From positions 1-35,981 of the forward strand of contig NZ_JAJQVM010000043.1 of NCBI RefSeq assembly GCF_021234875.1: DNA of 35,981 bases, read 5' to 3'. Below the pieces are notes generated by a model, which searched no databases, had not been told where the DNA came from, and worked only from the letters and a program-made list of their open reading frames with translations. Positions 29,635-35,981 of the stretch are shown here, one piece after another. The position numbers were made by a program, and so were the translations under genes. Source of the stretch: Marinibactrum halimedae (GTDB lineage: Bacteria > Pseudomonadota > Gammaproteobacteria > Pseudomonadales > Cellvibrionaceae). Each line of letters opens with the position of its first letter. Within the stretch, counting starts at the first letter, position 1.

Positions 29635-31174
29635 TGAAGAAGTCGTGGGTGAAATTGTGGGCATCACCGGCGCCTTCATTGAGGAATTGGGAGAGAAGTA
29701 CCAGGTATTGGATATTTTGCTAACGGAAGATCCTGGTGCTCAACGGGATTTGATGATCTCTGCCATTGACCACTCAGACTTAAGTCGTGATGAGGCCGAA
29801 GCGTTAGTTCAGCGTGAAGATGTAAAAGAACTTATTAGCGCTACAGATGCGCTGGCTGCTGCGGTGGAAAGAGAAGTTAATCCTCAATCGGCTGGTGAGC
29901 AGGCCTTAGAATCTGGGGTAAGTACAGAGTCAAATGAAACTCCTTCGATTCAGGCGCCTCAGCCTAATGTGCTTGCAGACACGATTGAATACCAAGCTGA
30001 AGATTTTGAAGATAATCAATCGTCATTAGTTTCTACGGATGTTAGTGGTCGTACTGGCCCAGAAACGGCGTTGGGGCGTGTAGTTGATAGCGCAGGGCAA
30101 GTTGCCGAGGCGATGGAGCAGGTTGACCCTGCTTTAGCCACAGTGATTGAAGTGGGAATGGTAGCTTCTCAGGGCGTCAAAGGCGCTGCTCAATATGTAG
30201 CAGATCAAGTGCTAGCTGACTCACCCATTGGTCAAGCGATGGACGATGCGACTAACTGGGTGGGCGAATACATCAGTAACGCTGCATTAGAGCAAACATC
30301 TGTTGAGCGAGGAGATTTTCAGCAGGCGGTACAAAATGGTGTTGAAATGCCTCTTTATCTAGACGACCAAGAGTTGAATGATAAGGGCGGTGTGTTAATT
30401 GCCAGCACTTTGTTGGGCGCCGCTGGAGGTGGTGGCGTTATTGGTGCGATTAAAGACGTAGGTGATCGTCGAGCGCAACTTGAGAGTGGAAATAGCCAAA
30501 GAGGGCCACCGGAAGGGAGTGAAGTTCATTCTGATTTAAATATTGGGATGAATAATGAGAACTATAATCCGGAAGGGCAGCAACGGATTAGTTCCCGAAC
30601 GGGTGAGGTGGATAATAGGCCGTTAGCAGATGGTGGAAGTGTTCTAGCCCCAGAGGGGAATATTGGCGATAGTATTGGGGCGAGAGAGTATGTTGAGTTA
30701 GGTGATTTGCCGGAAAATTCACAAATTTCTTCAGGGGATCTTCCAAATACATCAAATACTACAACTTACTTCCGAGTTGAGGGCGGAGGTTCAGGCACAA
30801 AAACCAGTCAAAACCGTATTTTGGTTAATGATGATGGTTCTATAGATTTTAATCCTCAATGTACAGGGCAATTGTGCGTGAGTGTAGGAAATTCGGACCA
30901 TGCTTCTTATTATTTAACTAATAACCGTCCCGATGGAACTGTAGTTGTTTTTGAAGTTGATAATGATTTGCATGACTTTATTATGGAGAGCGCGATACCA
31001 CAGAGACCTGTACCTGGAGTTGTTCGTAGTCCAGAAGCCCCAAAGGTGGTTGATGAAACTAAACCGGGAACAGCCCTAGAGTTGCCTAAGGTGTGGGAGT
31101 CTTTACTTAAAGAGCATTCATCTAAAGCACGTGTTCTAACTCAACAAGAATTTTTTGAGGAATTTAAAAAGTGA
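29564..31174 (+). CDS. Orphan CdiA C-terminal module (silent toxin tip 1)
   Basis: The frame begins with TTG at 29564, but homology to the CdiA pre-toxin is in frame from 29464, behind a TAG at 29450. It is thus a promoter-less 3' fragment without a signal peptide. After ~25 residues of pre-toxin it switches to another linker (SEEVVGEIVGITGAFIEELG), so the GHEVxE part is missing. A Gly/Ala-rich segment (LIASTLLGAAGGGGVIGAI) and the hinge EGNIGDSIGAREYVELGDLP (~364-383) precede the toxin domain (last ~140 residues: TTYFRVEGGGSGTKTSQNRI, LCVSVGNSDHASYYL, VVVFEVDNDLHDFI). The FRV / VSVG..A..Y / FEV order recalls ADP-ribosyltransferase-like folds, but only weakly. It overlaps its immunity gene by GTGA. 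Confidence 0.7.
   Translation: MVGSDDERNRQLNTWRGNVASVVSEEVVGEIVGITGAFIEELGEKYQVLDILLTEDPGAQRDLMISAIDHSDLSRDEAEALVQREDVKELISATDALAAAVEREVNPQSAGEQALESGVSTESNETPSIQAPQPNVLADTIEYQAEDFEDNQSSLVSTDVSGRTGPETALGRVVDSAGQVAEAMEQVDPALATVIEVGMVASQGVKGAAQYVADQVLADSPIGQAMDDATNWVGEYISNAALEQTSVERGDFQQAVQNGVEMPLYLDDQELNDKGGVLIASTLLGAAGGGGVIGAIKDVGDRRAQLESGNSQRGPPEGSEVHSDLNIGMNNENYNPEGQQRISSRTGEVDNRPLADGGSVLAPEGNIGDSIGAREYVELGDLPENSQISSGDLPNTSNTTTYFRVEGGGSGTKTSQNRILVNDDGSIDFNPQCTGQLCVSVGNSDHASYYLTNNRPDGTVVVFEVDNDLHDFIMESAIPQRPVPGVVRSPEAPKVVDETKPGTALELPKVWESLLKEHSSKARVLTQQEFFEEFKK
30652..30714 (+). repeat. Pre-toxin hinge repeat, copy 1
   Basis: Encodes EGNIGDSIGAREYVELGDLP. A clearly related block at 34487-34550 encodes EGNVGDSVGARADAELGELP. 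Both sit directly before the variable toxin domain, the place VENN holds in enterobacterial CdiA. In cdiA only the first part (CAGAGGGGAAT, 27374-27384) is kept. Confidence 0.65.
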
Positions 31175-31773
31175 TATTTGATGATCAGTTATCAGAAGAT
31201 TTATGGAATGGTGAAAAAAGTATTGGTTTATTTATTCATAAACGAAAGTTTTATTGGGTTATTGATTATAAATATAATTTTTCTCTTGATGCTGATAAAG
31301 AGTACTCTGCTTATTTATCTAAAGGGCGCATAACGCGCAATCAATATATAGCCGCATGTAAAGAGTTTAGAGCTGGCATTTTGGTGCTTACAGAGAATAA
31401 TTTTCAGGATTATTTAAATATTGAGACGACAAACCTCGTATCAAAAGAAGACTTGAAAGAATATTTTCACTCGTCTGTTTTGATAGAAAATTGTGAGCGT
31501 TTATTTCGTCATGTTGAAAATACCTTGTTATTTGATGATGAAATACCAAGCAGGGATTTTAAATTGATTAATGAAATTCTTTCAAAGTTGCCTCTTTTTT
31601 GTATTAACTTTGATCGAAAAATTTTTCTCCATAGAGATTGGGATCGCTGTCATGAAAGCCTTGTGTCAGATGGGTGGAAAGGTTATTCAGAGGATTTTCT
31701 TTGGTGTGTGCCTTCCAGTGAAGTGTACTGGGAGGTTGAAGGGTTTGATTTTTGGAAGGTTACTAGAATCTAG
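31171..31773 (+). CDS. Immunity protein for orphan tip 1
   Basis: The GTG start overlaps the stop of the toxin module (GTGA), with GAGG 10 nt upstream, exactly the junction used by cdiA/cdiI. The product has 200 residues, is soluble and acidic, and contains many aromatic residues (FIHKRKFYWVIDYKYNF, DDEIPSRDF, SSEVYWEVEGFDFWKV). It is AT-rich compared with the cdiA stick. I do not recognise its family. Its role as an antidote comes from position and size. It is convergent with the next gene, with only 7 bp between stops. Confidence 0.65.
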   Translation: MIFDDQLSEDLWNGEKSIGLFIHKRKFYWVIDYKYNFSLDADKEYSAYLSKGRITRNQYIAACKEFRAGILVLTENNFQDYLNIETTNLVSKEDLKEYFHSSVLIENCERLFRHVENTLLFDDEIPSRDFKLINEILSKLPLFCINFDRKIFLHRDWDRCHESLVSDGWKGYSEDFLWCVPSSEVYWEVEGFDFWKVTRI

Positions 31774-31780
31774 CTTGAAG

Positions 31781-32377
31781 TTATCCATCTAAGTGTTTAA
31801 TTAGATATTCAGGAAGTGGGTATGGCAACTCAATGGGTAGGCGATCTTGAGCGTTTTGCAGTTTATTTTCGTTAACGAGCGAATGAATATCAAATGCCAG
31901 AGGCGTTATATCTGTAATATTTTGTATCCACTCATTAACGTATAGAGGCACAGCTTCGTTTGTTAAGCCGATTTGAATTGCTCTATGCTCTAATGGTTGT
32001 AGATGCAAGTCCCGTTCAGGGTCCCACTGTATACGAACAGGAGTTGCCTTTTTGATTTTCAGCCATTCATCTTTATTTGCAAAAATTTTTGCTCGATGGC
32101 TCAGTAAACTATTTTTAAGCGCCCAGTCAAAACCTTCACGGGTAATATCAATTGCCAAAATCCGATTCTGACAGCTGTCTTTTTTACCCCATCCAGATCG
32201 ATACATCATCCATAAAAATGAAGGTTTAATCCACGTCATGCGATCTATTTTAAATGGTGGTGAAATGAATGTGCCGTGTTCTAATGCTGTATTGGCAATG
32301 TTATTGTTGTAGGCTTGGTAAACTCGTATGGTTTTATCATTATAGGTTGCGCGGATTTGGCGAGTAGGGATATTCAT
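31781..32377 (-). CDS. DUF4291 family protein
   Basis: The 198-residue protein shows the conserved DUF4291 blocks in order: IRATYNDKTIRVYQAYNNNI, FKIDRMTWIKPSFLWMMYRS followed by GWGKKD, ILAIDITREGFDWAL, then VRIQWDPERDLHLQPLEHRA and IQIGLTNEAVPLYVNEWIQN. The length is normal for the family and nothing is missing. Its biochemical function is not known to me; the invariant Trp, Arg, Asp and Glu residues suggest an enzyme. It is the only minus-strand gene inside the orphan toxin array and has no signal peptide. A link to toxin/immunity function is possible only by position. Confidence 0.88.
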   Translation of the reverse strand: MNIPTRQIRATYNDKTIRVYQAYNNNIANTALEHGTFISPPFKIDRMTWIKPSFLWMMYRSGWGKKDSCQNRILAIDITREGFDWALKNSLLSHRAKIFANKDEWLKIKKATPVRIQWDPERDLHLQPLEHRAIQIGLTNEAVPLYVNEWIQNITDITPLAFDIHSLVNENKLQNAQDRLPIELPYPLPEYLIKHLDG

Positions 32378-32594
32378 TTTGTTGATCTTACGTTATTAAT
32401 TCTTATTTTTTATCATACTTTTAAGTTTTTCTTACTTAAAGACGCATACAAAAATTTATTCATTAAATATTCATTTGCCTCGTCAAACTTTTCCACTTCC
32501 TTAAATTACATCAGCAATTATCGATCTTGAACGGTAGTTTTAGTCGACTCAAGGGATTGCGCCTCATAAGAATCGATAAGCTAGCATTCGTAGG

Positions 32595-35147
32595 GTGGCC
32601 TGTCGATATGAATTTTTAAATACATTATTCACAACAGAGATTACCAAAGACAGGGAAGAGACTACGGAAATCTATGCCACCCCCTACTCTGTGGATGCCT
32701 TAACGGATTTGGTGGGCAGTGAAGCATTCTGCGATGTGCGTTTGGCCCAATGGAAAGACAATGTAACCAGCGTATTCAATCCAAAAGAGTGGTTGAAGCC
32801 GTTGGATATGAGCTCAACCACGGTAGGACGTTCATCACGAGTGGTTGAAACCATAGGCGCAGCCACCCGCGTAGGTACTGGCAGCAACAATCCACAACAG
32901 AGCCTCGCAGACCTCAATCGTGACATCGCCATCGCCCAAGAAATTACCCGTGACGATGAAGAGAATACTGACCTCTACGCCACCTCCACAGCAGTTGAGT
33001 CCATTGGTAATTTGGTGGGTTCGGACGACGAGCGGAATCAACGACTCAATACCTGGCGAGGGAATGTGGCGAGTGTGGTGAGCCCGGAGGCGTGGGGGCA
33101 GGTTGCTGAAAATGCCACGCACGCGGTGCAAGATCTCAGTGGTGTCATTGGGCAAGTGGCCAGCAACGATACTATCAACGGTGCGGATGGCTTCCACGAG
33201 ACGTTGGACGGCACGCATCGTTTGACGCTGCTTAATCACGATCTCACCCGTACCGCAGACGGTCGAGCGTTACTGAATGCGCTGGAAAATGGCACGGACG
33301 AAGAAAGACTGGCGGCGAACCAAGAGATTGGACAGCGTGCCCAAGCCCGTTTTGGTATCGATCCCACCGACATCAATTTCTATAACGCTTCAGAAACCGA
33401 GAGTACCTCGCTGCAAAACACTGCTTTGGCGCAAACCATGGGGGCGGTGGTTACGGACGACAACCACGAGCAACGCGGTAATGTGTTTATCAATGTAGAA
33501 AACGCCGAGAACGCCGCTGATCTGGCCAACACTTTAGGTCATGAAGTCTACGAGAGCGTGACGGAAATGACCGGCGGCGACAACGACGCCGAGCAAGAAG
33601 CCATCGCCAATGTAATTGGTGCGCAGCTATCTCGCCGGTTGAACGGTGCCTTAAGCGGATCTCTTGCGGATATCGGTTTGGAGGGGGCTTCGGATACCGA
33701 CATCGCTCGTGCTGGCACTGAACGCAGCCATGATGTGGGCAATGCGCAGGTGGATTATCGGCAGTTTACTCACTATGAAGCGGGCATGCTCGATGAGGCT
33801 CGTGCGGTGATCAATAACAATACATCACTCAATCGTGAAGAGCGTTTCGAGCAGTTAAACCGCTTAAACGCCCTCGCCTGTGCAGAGGTACGCTGTGCGG
33901 CGGGTGTTTCTGAGAATGACGATTTCTATGACATTTTGACGGATTTACAAAGGGAAGGTGAAGCGCTCAAAAAAGAACAAGGGGCCGACATTCTGCAGAC
34001 GTTAGCAGCGCTCGATGTCGACACCACTTATGTCATTCGCAGCGGTCGCTCAAGCAACGAGCACGATGGTTTCCAGTACGGTGTGGGCGACGCGACGAAC
34101 GATATTATTAGTAGCAATGAGCAAATCGTCGCTCGCGGAGTTCAGGCGGGTCAGGTTGTAGCCGGAACGCTAGAGGTTACGGGGGCCACGGGTTTGTGTA
34201 CAACCGGGGTGGGTTGTACGGTAGGTGCCGCGTTGGGAACGGTTGGAGCGATGACTCTGGCCGAGGGAGTGGATGGCCTCAGCAAGGAGCATGAGTACCA
34301 GAGCGGTGAACGAGTGGTGGATTCCTTCAGCCTTGAAGATCACCAAGGTAGCTATAATCCTACTGTGGACGCTGTTGCTGAAGTCTTGGTCAATGTGGCA
34401 GGTGGAGCAGCAGGGCGAGTTGCTGGCCGGTTGGGTGATGATGTTGTTGATGCGTTGCCTTCTTTTGATAATCTTGATGTTCGCCTAGAGGGAAATGTAG
34501 GTGATAGTGTAGGAGCGAGAGCGGATGCTGAGTTAGGTGAGTTGCCGGAAAGGAGTGTGATACCGAGGAGGGAGCCGGAGGTTGATCAGGCTGCCAAAAA
34601 TCCTAGTAGTGATGCGGAAGAGTTGTCTAGAAATCAGCTTTATCCAGAAGCAGAAGCCCCCCATGACATTTCTAGGGGATCGGTAGAGCTAAATGATATT
34701 CAAAACCTTAGAAGAACTGATCCTCAAAGCCGTATTATGGAATTGGCTCAAGATCCGGATACTAAAAAATTACGTTCTCAAGAAGCCCAGACAGCTTTTG
34801 AAATTGAGGAAAAGTACGGTTATTTTGATCGTTACAAAAGGCCTTCACCAGATGCTCCGAAGGGTGATTTTATTTCATTGAGTGGGCCGTATAAAGGTCA
34901 GACTTTTGATGACTTCGGTAGTGAAATCAATGAAGGTATGATTCGTCAACTTGAAAAGAAGCCTGTTAAAACAGAAAGAAAATTCTTTGAGTCACTTGAG
35001 AAACACTTGGAAGATGCCGACAATGTAATTTTAAATTTGACAGTTTTGAAATCTAAGAATAATGATCTATATAAAAGAGCTATGAAATATATTGACTCTC
35101 ATGAATTGAAAGACAAAATTATTGATGTAACAAAGGGTTCGAAGTAA
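32595..35147 (+). CDS. Orphan CdiA C-terminal module with full pre-toxin (silent toxin tip 2)
   Basis: An 850-residue frame opening with GTG, without signal peptide, beginning inside the pre-toxin domain. It holds a partial copy (~14-72: EITKDREETTEIYATPYSVD..., SVFNPKEWLKP) followed by a full copy (from LNRDIAIAQEITRD, ~107), so two fragments were joined in tandem. GHEVYE (315-320) and paired Cys in LACAEVRCAAG match CdiA. A Gly-rich hydrophobic segment (GLCTTGVGCTVGAALGTVGA) and the hinge EGNVGDSVGARADAELGELP come next. The final ~120 residues (GYFDRYKRPSPDAPKGDF, SLSGPYKGQTFDDFG, FFESLEKHLEDADNVILNLT) resemble the CdiA_C tRNA-nuclease type: SG..KG..FD..G, then F..S...HL...D. An immunity gene follows at once. 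Confidence 0.75.
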   Translation: MACRYEFLNTLFTTEITKDREETTEIYATPYSVDALTDLVGSEAFCDVRLAQWKDNVTSVFNPKEWLKPLDMSSTTVGRSSRVVETIGAATRVGTGSNNPQQSLADLNRDIAIAQEITRDDEENTDLYATSTAVESIGNLVGSDDERNQRLNTWRGNVASVVSPEAWGQVAENATHAVQDLSGVIGQVASNDTINGADGFHETLDGTHRLTLLNHDLTRTADGRALLNALENGTDEERLAANQEIGQRAQARFGIDPTDINFYNASETESTSLQNTALAQTMGAVVTDDNHEQRGNVFINVENAENAADLANTLGHEVYESVTEMTGGDNDAEQEAIANVIGAQLSRRLNGALSGSLADIGLEGASDTDIARAGTERSHDVGNAQVDYRQFTHYEAGMLDEARAVINNNTSLNREERFEQLNRLNALACAEVRCAAGVSENDDFYDILTDLQREGEALKKEQGADILQTLAALDVDTTYVIRSGRSSNEHDGFQYGVGDATNDIISSNEQIVARGVQAGQVVAGTLEVTGATGLCTTGVGCTVGAALGTVGAMTLAEGVDGLSKEHEYQSGERVVDSFSLEDHQGSYNPTVDAVAEVLVNVAGGAAGRVAGRLGDDVVDALPSFDNLDVRLEGNVGDSVGARADAELGELPERSVIPRREPEVDQAAKNPSSDAEELSRNQLYPEAEAPHDISRGSVELNDIQNLRRTDPQSRIMELAQDPDTKKLRSQEAQTAFEIEEKYGYFDRYKRPSPDAPKGDFISLSGPYKGQTFDDFGSEINEGMIRQLEKKPVKTERKFFESLEKHLEDADNVILNLTVLKSKNNDLYKRAMKYIDSHELKDKIIDVTKGSK
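32912..33082 (+). repeat. 171-nt pre-toxin repeat, copy 2
   Basis: Near-identical partner of 29464-29634. Here the sequence continues into the complete pre-toxin domain (SPEAWGQVAENATHAVQDL), whereas copy 1 switches to unrelated sequence. Confidence 0.85.
34487..34550 (+). repeat. Pre-toxin hinge repeat, copy 2
   Basis: Encodes EGNVGDSVGARADAELGELP directly before the toxin part of orphan tip 2; partner of 30652-30714. Sequences on the toxin side of the two copies are unrelated. Confidence 0.65.
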
Positions 35148-35153
35148 TTGCAT

Positions 35154-35642
35154 ATGGCTAGAGAAGATATAGAATTTAATAATGCTTCGTTTGAGGAAAA
35201 TATATTTTATATTTCTCAGGTGCAGAGGTGCTTAGTATTGTTTGGTGAGAAAGCTCGATTTACAAATGAAAGCTGGTTTGATGACTACCTGGAGGATTTG
35301 TATTACAGTAGTTTTAACAGAGAGTTTAAGTCATTTTTTTTGGATGATGATGGCTACAAAATATCAACCAATGATAATAGACGGTCAGTGTTAATAAACT
35401 TTTTCTCCTTTGTCTTTGATGAGGTGAAAAAATTAACAGAATTTGAGTTGGAAGTGATGTTAATTCAACGGTGTTCATTGGATGTAGAAAACTCCGACAT
35501 ATTTAATTCTGAAGAGTTTCTAAGCGATGTGCGAGGGGGTGAGTTGTTACCCCCTAAGCGTGTTTTATACATACTTTATAACTTAATTAACCTTCTTAAA
35601 GAAGATGAACTTGTTGCTTTGAATAATTTTGATGTGGTTTAA
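35154..35642 (+). CDS. Immunity protein for orphan tip 2
   Basis: I choose ATG 35154, 6 nt after the toxin-module stop (TAA 35145-35147); a TTG at 35148 would add two residues. The 162-residue product is soluble, strongly acidic and Phe/Tyr-rich (SFEENIFYISQVQRCLVLFG, ESWFDDYLEDLYYSSFN, SVLINFFSFVFDEVKKL), probably an all-helical protein. This shape fits helical immunity proteins that mask nuclease active sites, but the family is not recognised. The assignment is by position, size and AT-rich composition. Confidence 0.65.
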   Translation: MAREDIEFNNASFEENIFYISQVQRCLVLFGEKARFTNESWFDDYLEDLYYSSFNREFKSFFLDDDGYKISTNDNRRSVLINFFSFVFDEVKKLTEFELEVMLIQRCSLDVENSDIFNSEEFLSDVRGGELLPPKRVLYILYNLINLLKEDELVALNNFDVV

Positions 35643-35648
35643 AAAAGA

Positions 35649-35672
35649 AAGCTCATAGTTTATTATGAGCTT
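35649..35672. terminator. Hairpin AAGCTCATA / TATGAGCTT
   Basis: A 9-bp perfect stem with a 6-nt loop, just after the immunity gene. On the minus strand it is followed by a T-rich run (TTTCTTTTTT), so it terminates leftward transcripts well, and may also end the plus-strand operon. Confidence 0.6.
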
Positions 35673-35731
35673 CATTCAAAGTGTAGCAACACTGAAATAC
35701 TTTGGTCTTATTGGAGGTAATTTTTCTGACT

Positions 35732-35851
35732 TTAAAGACCCAGCTTATTCTTTAGGTGTTTAAAAGGCTTAAATTGACTGAGCTGGTAAGACGTTAATGG
35801 TTGTGCATCAGGATCAGATAAGGCGGCTTTGTGTACATCTTCGTCTGTCAT
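35732..35851 (-). pseudogene. Truncated antitoxin/HTH-regulator-like gene
   Basis: A 39-residue minus-strand frame from ATG 35851: MTDEDVHKAALSDPDAQPLT, then SYQLSQFKPFKHLKNKLGL. The start, especially ALSDPDAQPLT, is typical of small HTH proteins of the HigA/antitoxin type, which normally continue into a helix-turn-helix of 40-60 more residues. Here the frame ends right after a KNKLGL segment, where the DNA-binding part should begin. Its ATG is 3 bp from the IS256-type end, so its original promoter has been displaced. It is probably a non-functional remnant. Confidence 0.5.
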
Positions 35852-35853
35852 TT

Positions 35854-35981
35854 GGGTAGTGTTCAAATTTCTGTGTCATTTCTTTCATAAACTGGTTGTA
35901 ACCAGAGGAGATGACACATGTCCAAATCAGACCTTCCTTTCGATCTCGAAGACGCTATTGCCCATATCAAAGCCGGAAAGC
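35854..35981 (+). mobile_element. Left end of an IS256-type insertion sequence (continues beyond the window)
   Basis: GGGTAGTGTTCAAATTTC followed by TGTGTCATT (35854-35880) is the terminal sequence; the transposase gene begins 38 nt later. The same end occurs alone at 29331-29353. The right end of the element is outside the window. Confidence 0.7.
35918..35981 (+). CDS. IS256-family transposase, N-terminal part (cut by window end)
   Basis: ATG at 35918 with GAGGAG 7 nt upstream encodes MSKSDLPFDLEDAIAHIKAG before the window ends. The short acidic start followed by (A/L)xxIKxGKx is characteristic of IS256 (MULE-type DDE) transposases, whose full length is about 400 residues. The catalytic part is not visible, so activity cannot be judged. 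Confidence 0.65.
   Translation, partial: MSKSDLPFDLEDAIAHIKAGK

Noticed and set aside
32315-32530. 71-residue plus-strand frame over the DUF4291 start
   Set aside because: Overlaps the well-supported DUF4291 gene on the other strand and is AT-rich by chance; no motif.

Overview
The window is gammaproteobacterial DNA, probably from a marine or host-associated species. This rests on protein style (a long CdiA, GGT, a GAF/histidine kinase/receiver hybrid, an OmpA-type barrel); I cannot name a genus. About 60% of it is one contact-dependent inhibition (CDI) locus. The rest is a patchwork of orphan toxin/immunity modules, insertion-sequence scraps and a few ordinary genes.

Left part (1-4455): a 5'-truncated polymorphic-toxin tip with its immunity gene (80-1135), a decayed IS4-type transposase fragment, a small gene with an F-box-like N-terminus (minus strand), a broken membrane-protein gene, an unrecognised 251-residue protein, and about 750 bp of gene-poor DNA. 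Middle part (4456-8925): a secreted gamma-glutamyltransferase, an 8-stranded-barrel-type outer membrane protein and a soluble hybrid sensor kinase.

CDI locus (9353-29222): cdiB (outer membrane TpsB transporter), cdiA (5,781 residues: signal peptide, TPS domain, very long FHA-1 stick, receptor-binding-like segment, FHA-2 repeats, pre-toxin domain, variable C-terminus) and cdiI, which overlaps cdiA by GTGA. The CdiA tip looks as if it holds two toxin modules in tandem, and the 258-residue CdiI looks like two immunity domains fused; this is the most interesting point of the window.

Orphan array (29223-35642): two further cdiA 3'-end fragments without secretion signals, each followed by its own immunity gene. 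They share pre-toxin pieces with cdiA and with each other: a 171-nt near-identical block, and a conserved linker just before the variable toxin. A minus-strand DUF4291 gene lies between them. An IS256-type end sits alone just after cdiI, and an IS256-type element with the start of its transposase begins at the right edge, next to a truncated antitoxin/regulator-like gene. Together this reads as one expressed CDI system with a reservoir of silent tips that could be swapped onto CdiA by recombination in the shared pre-toxin or linker sequences. That exchange is an inference from sequence layout and was not observed.
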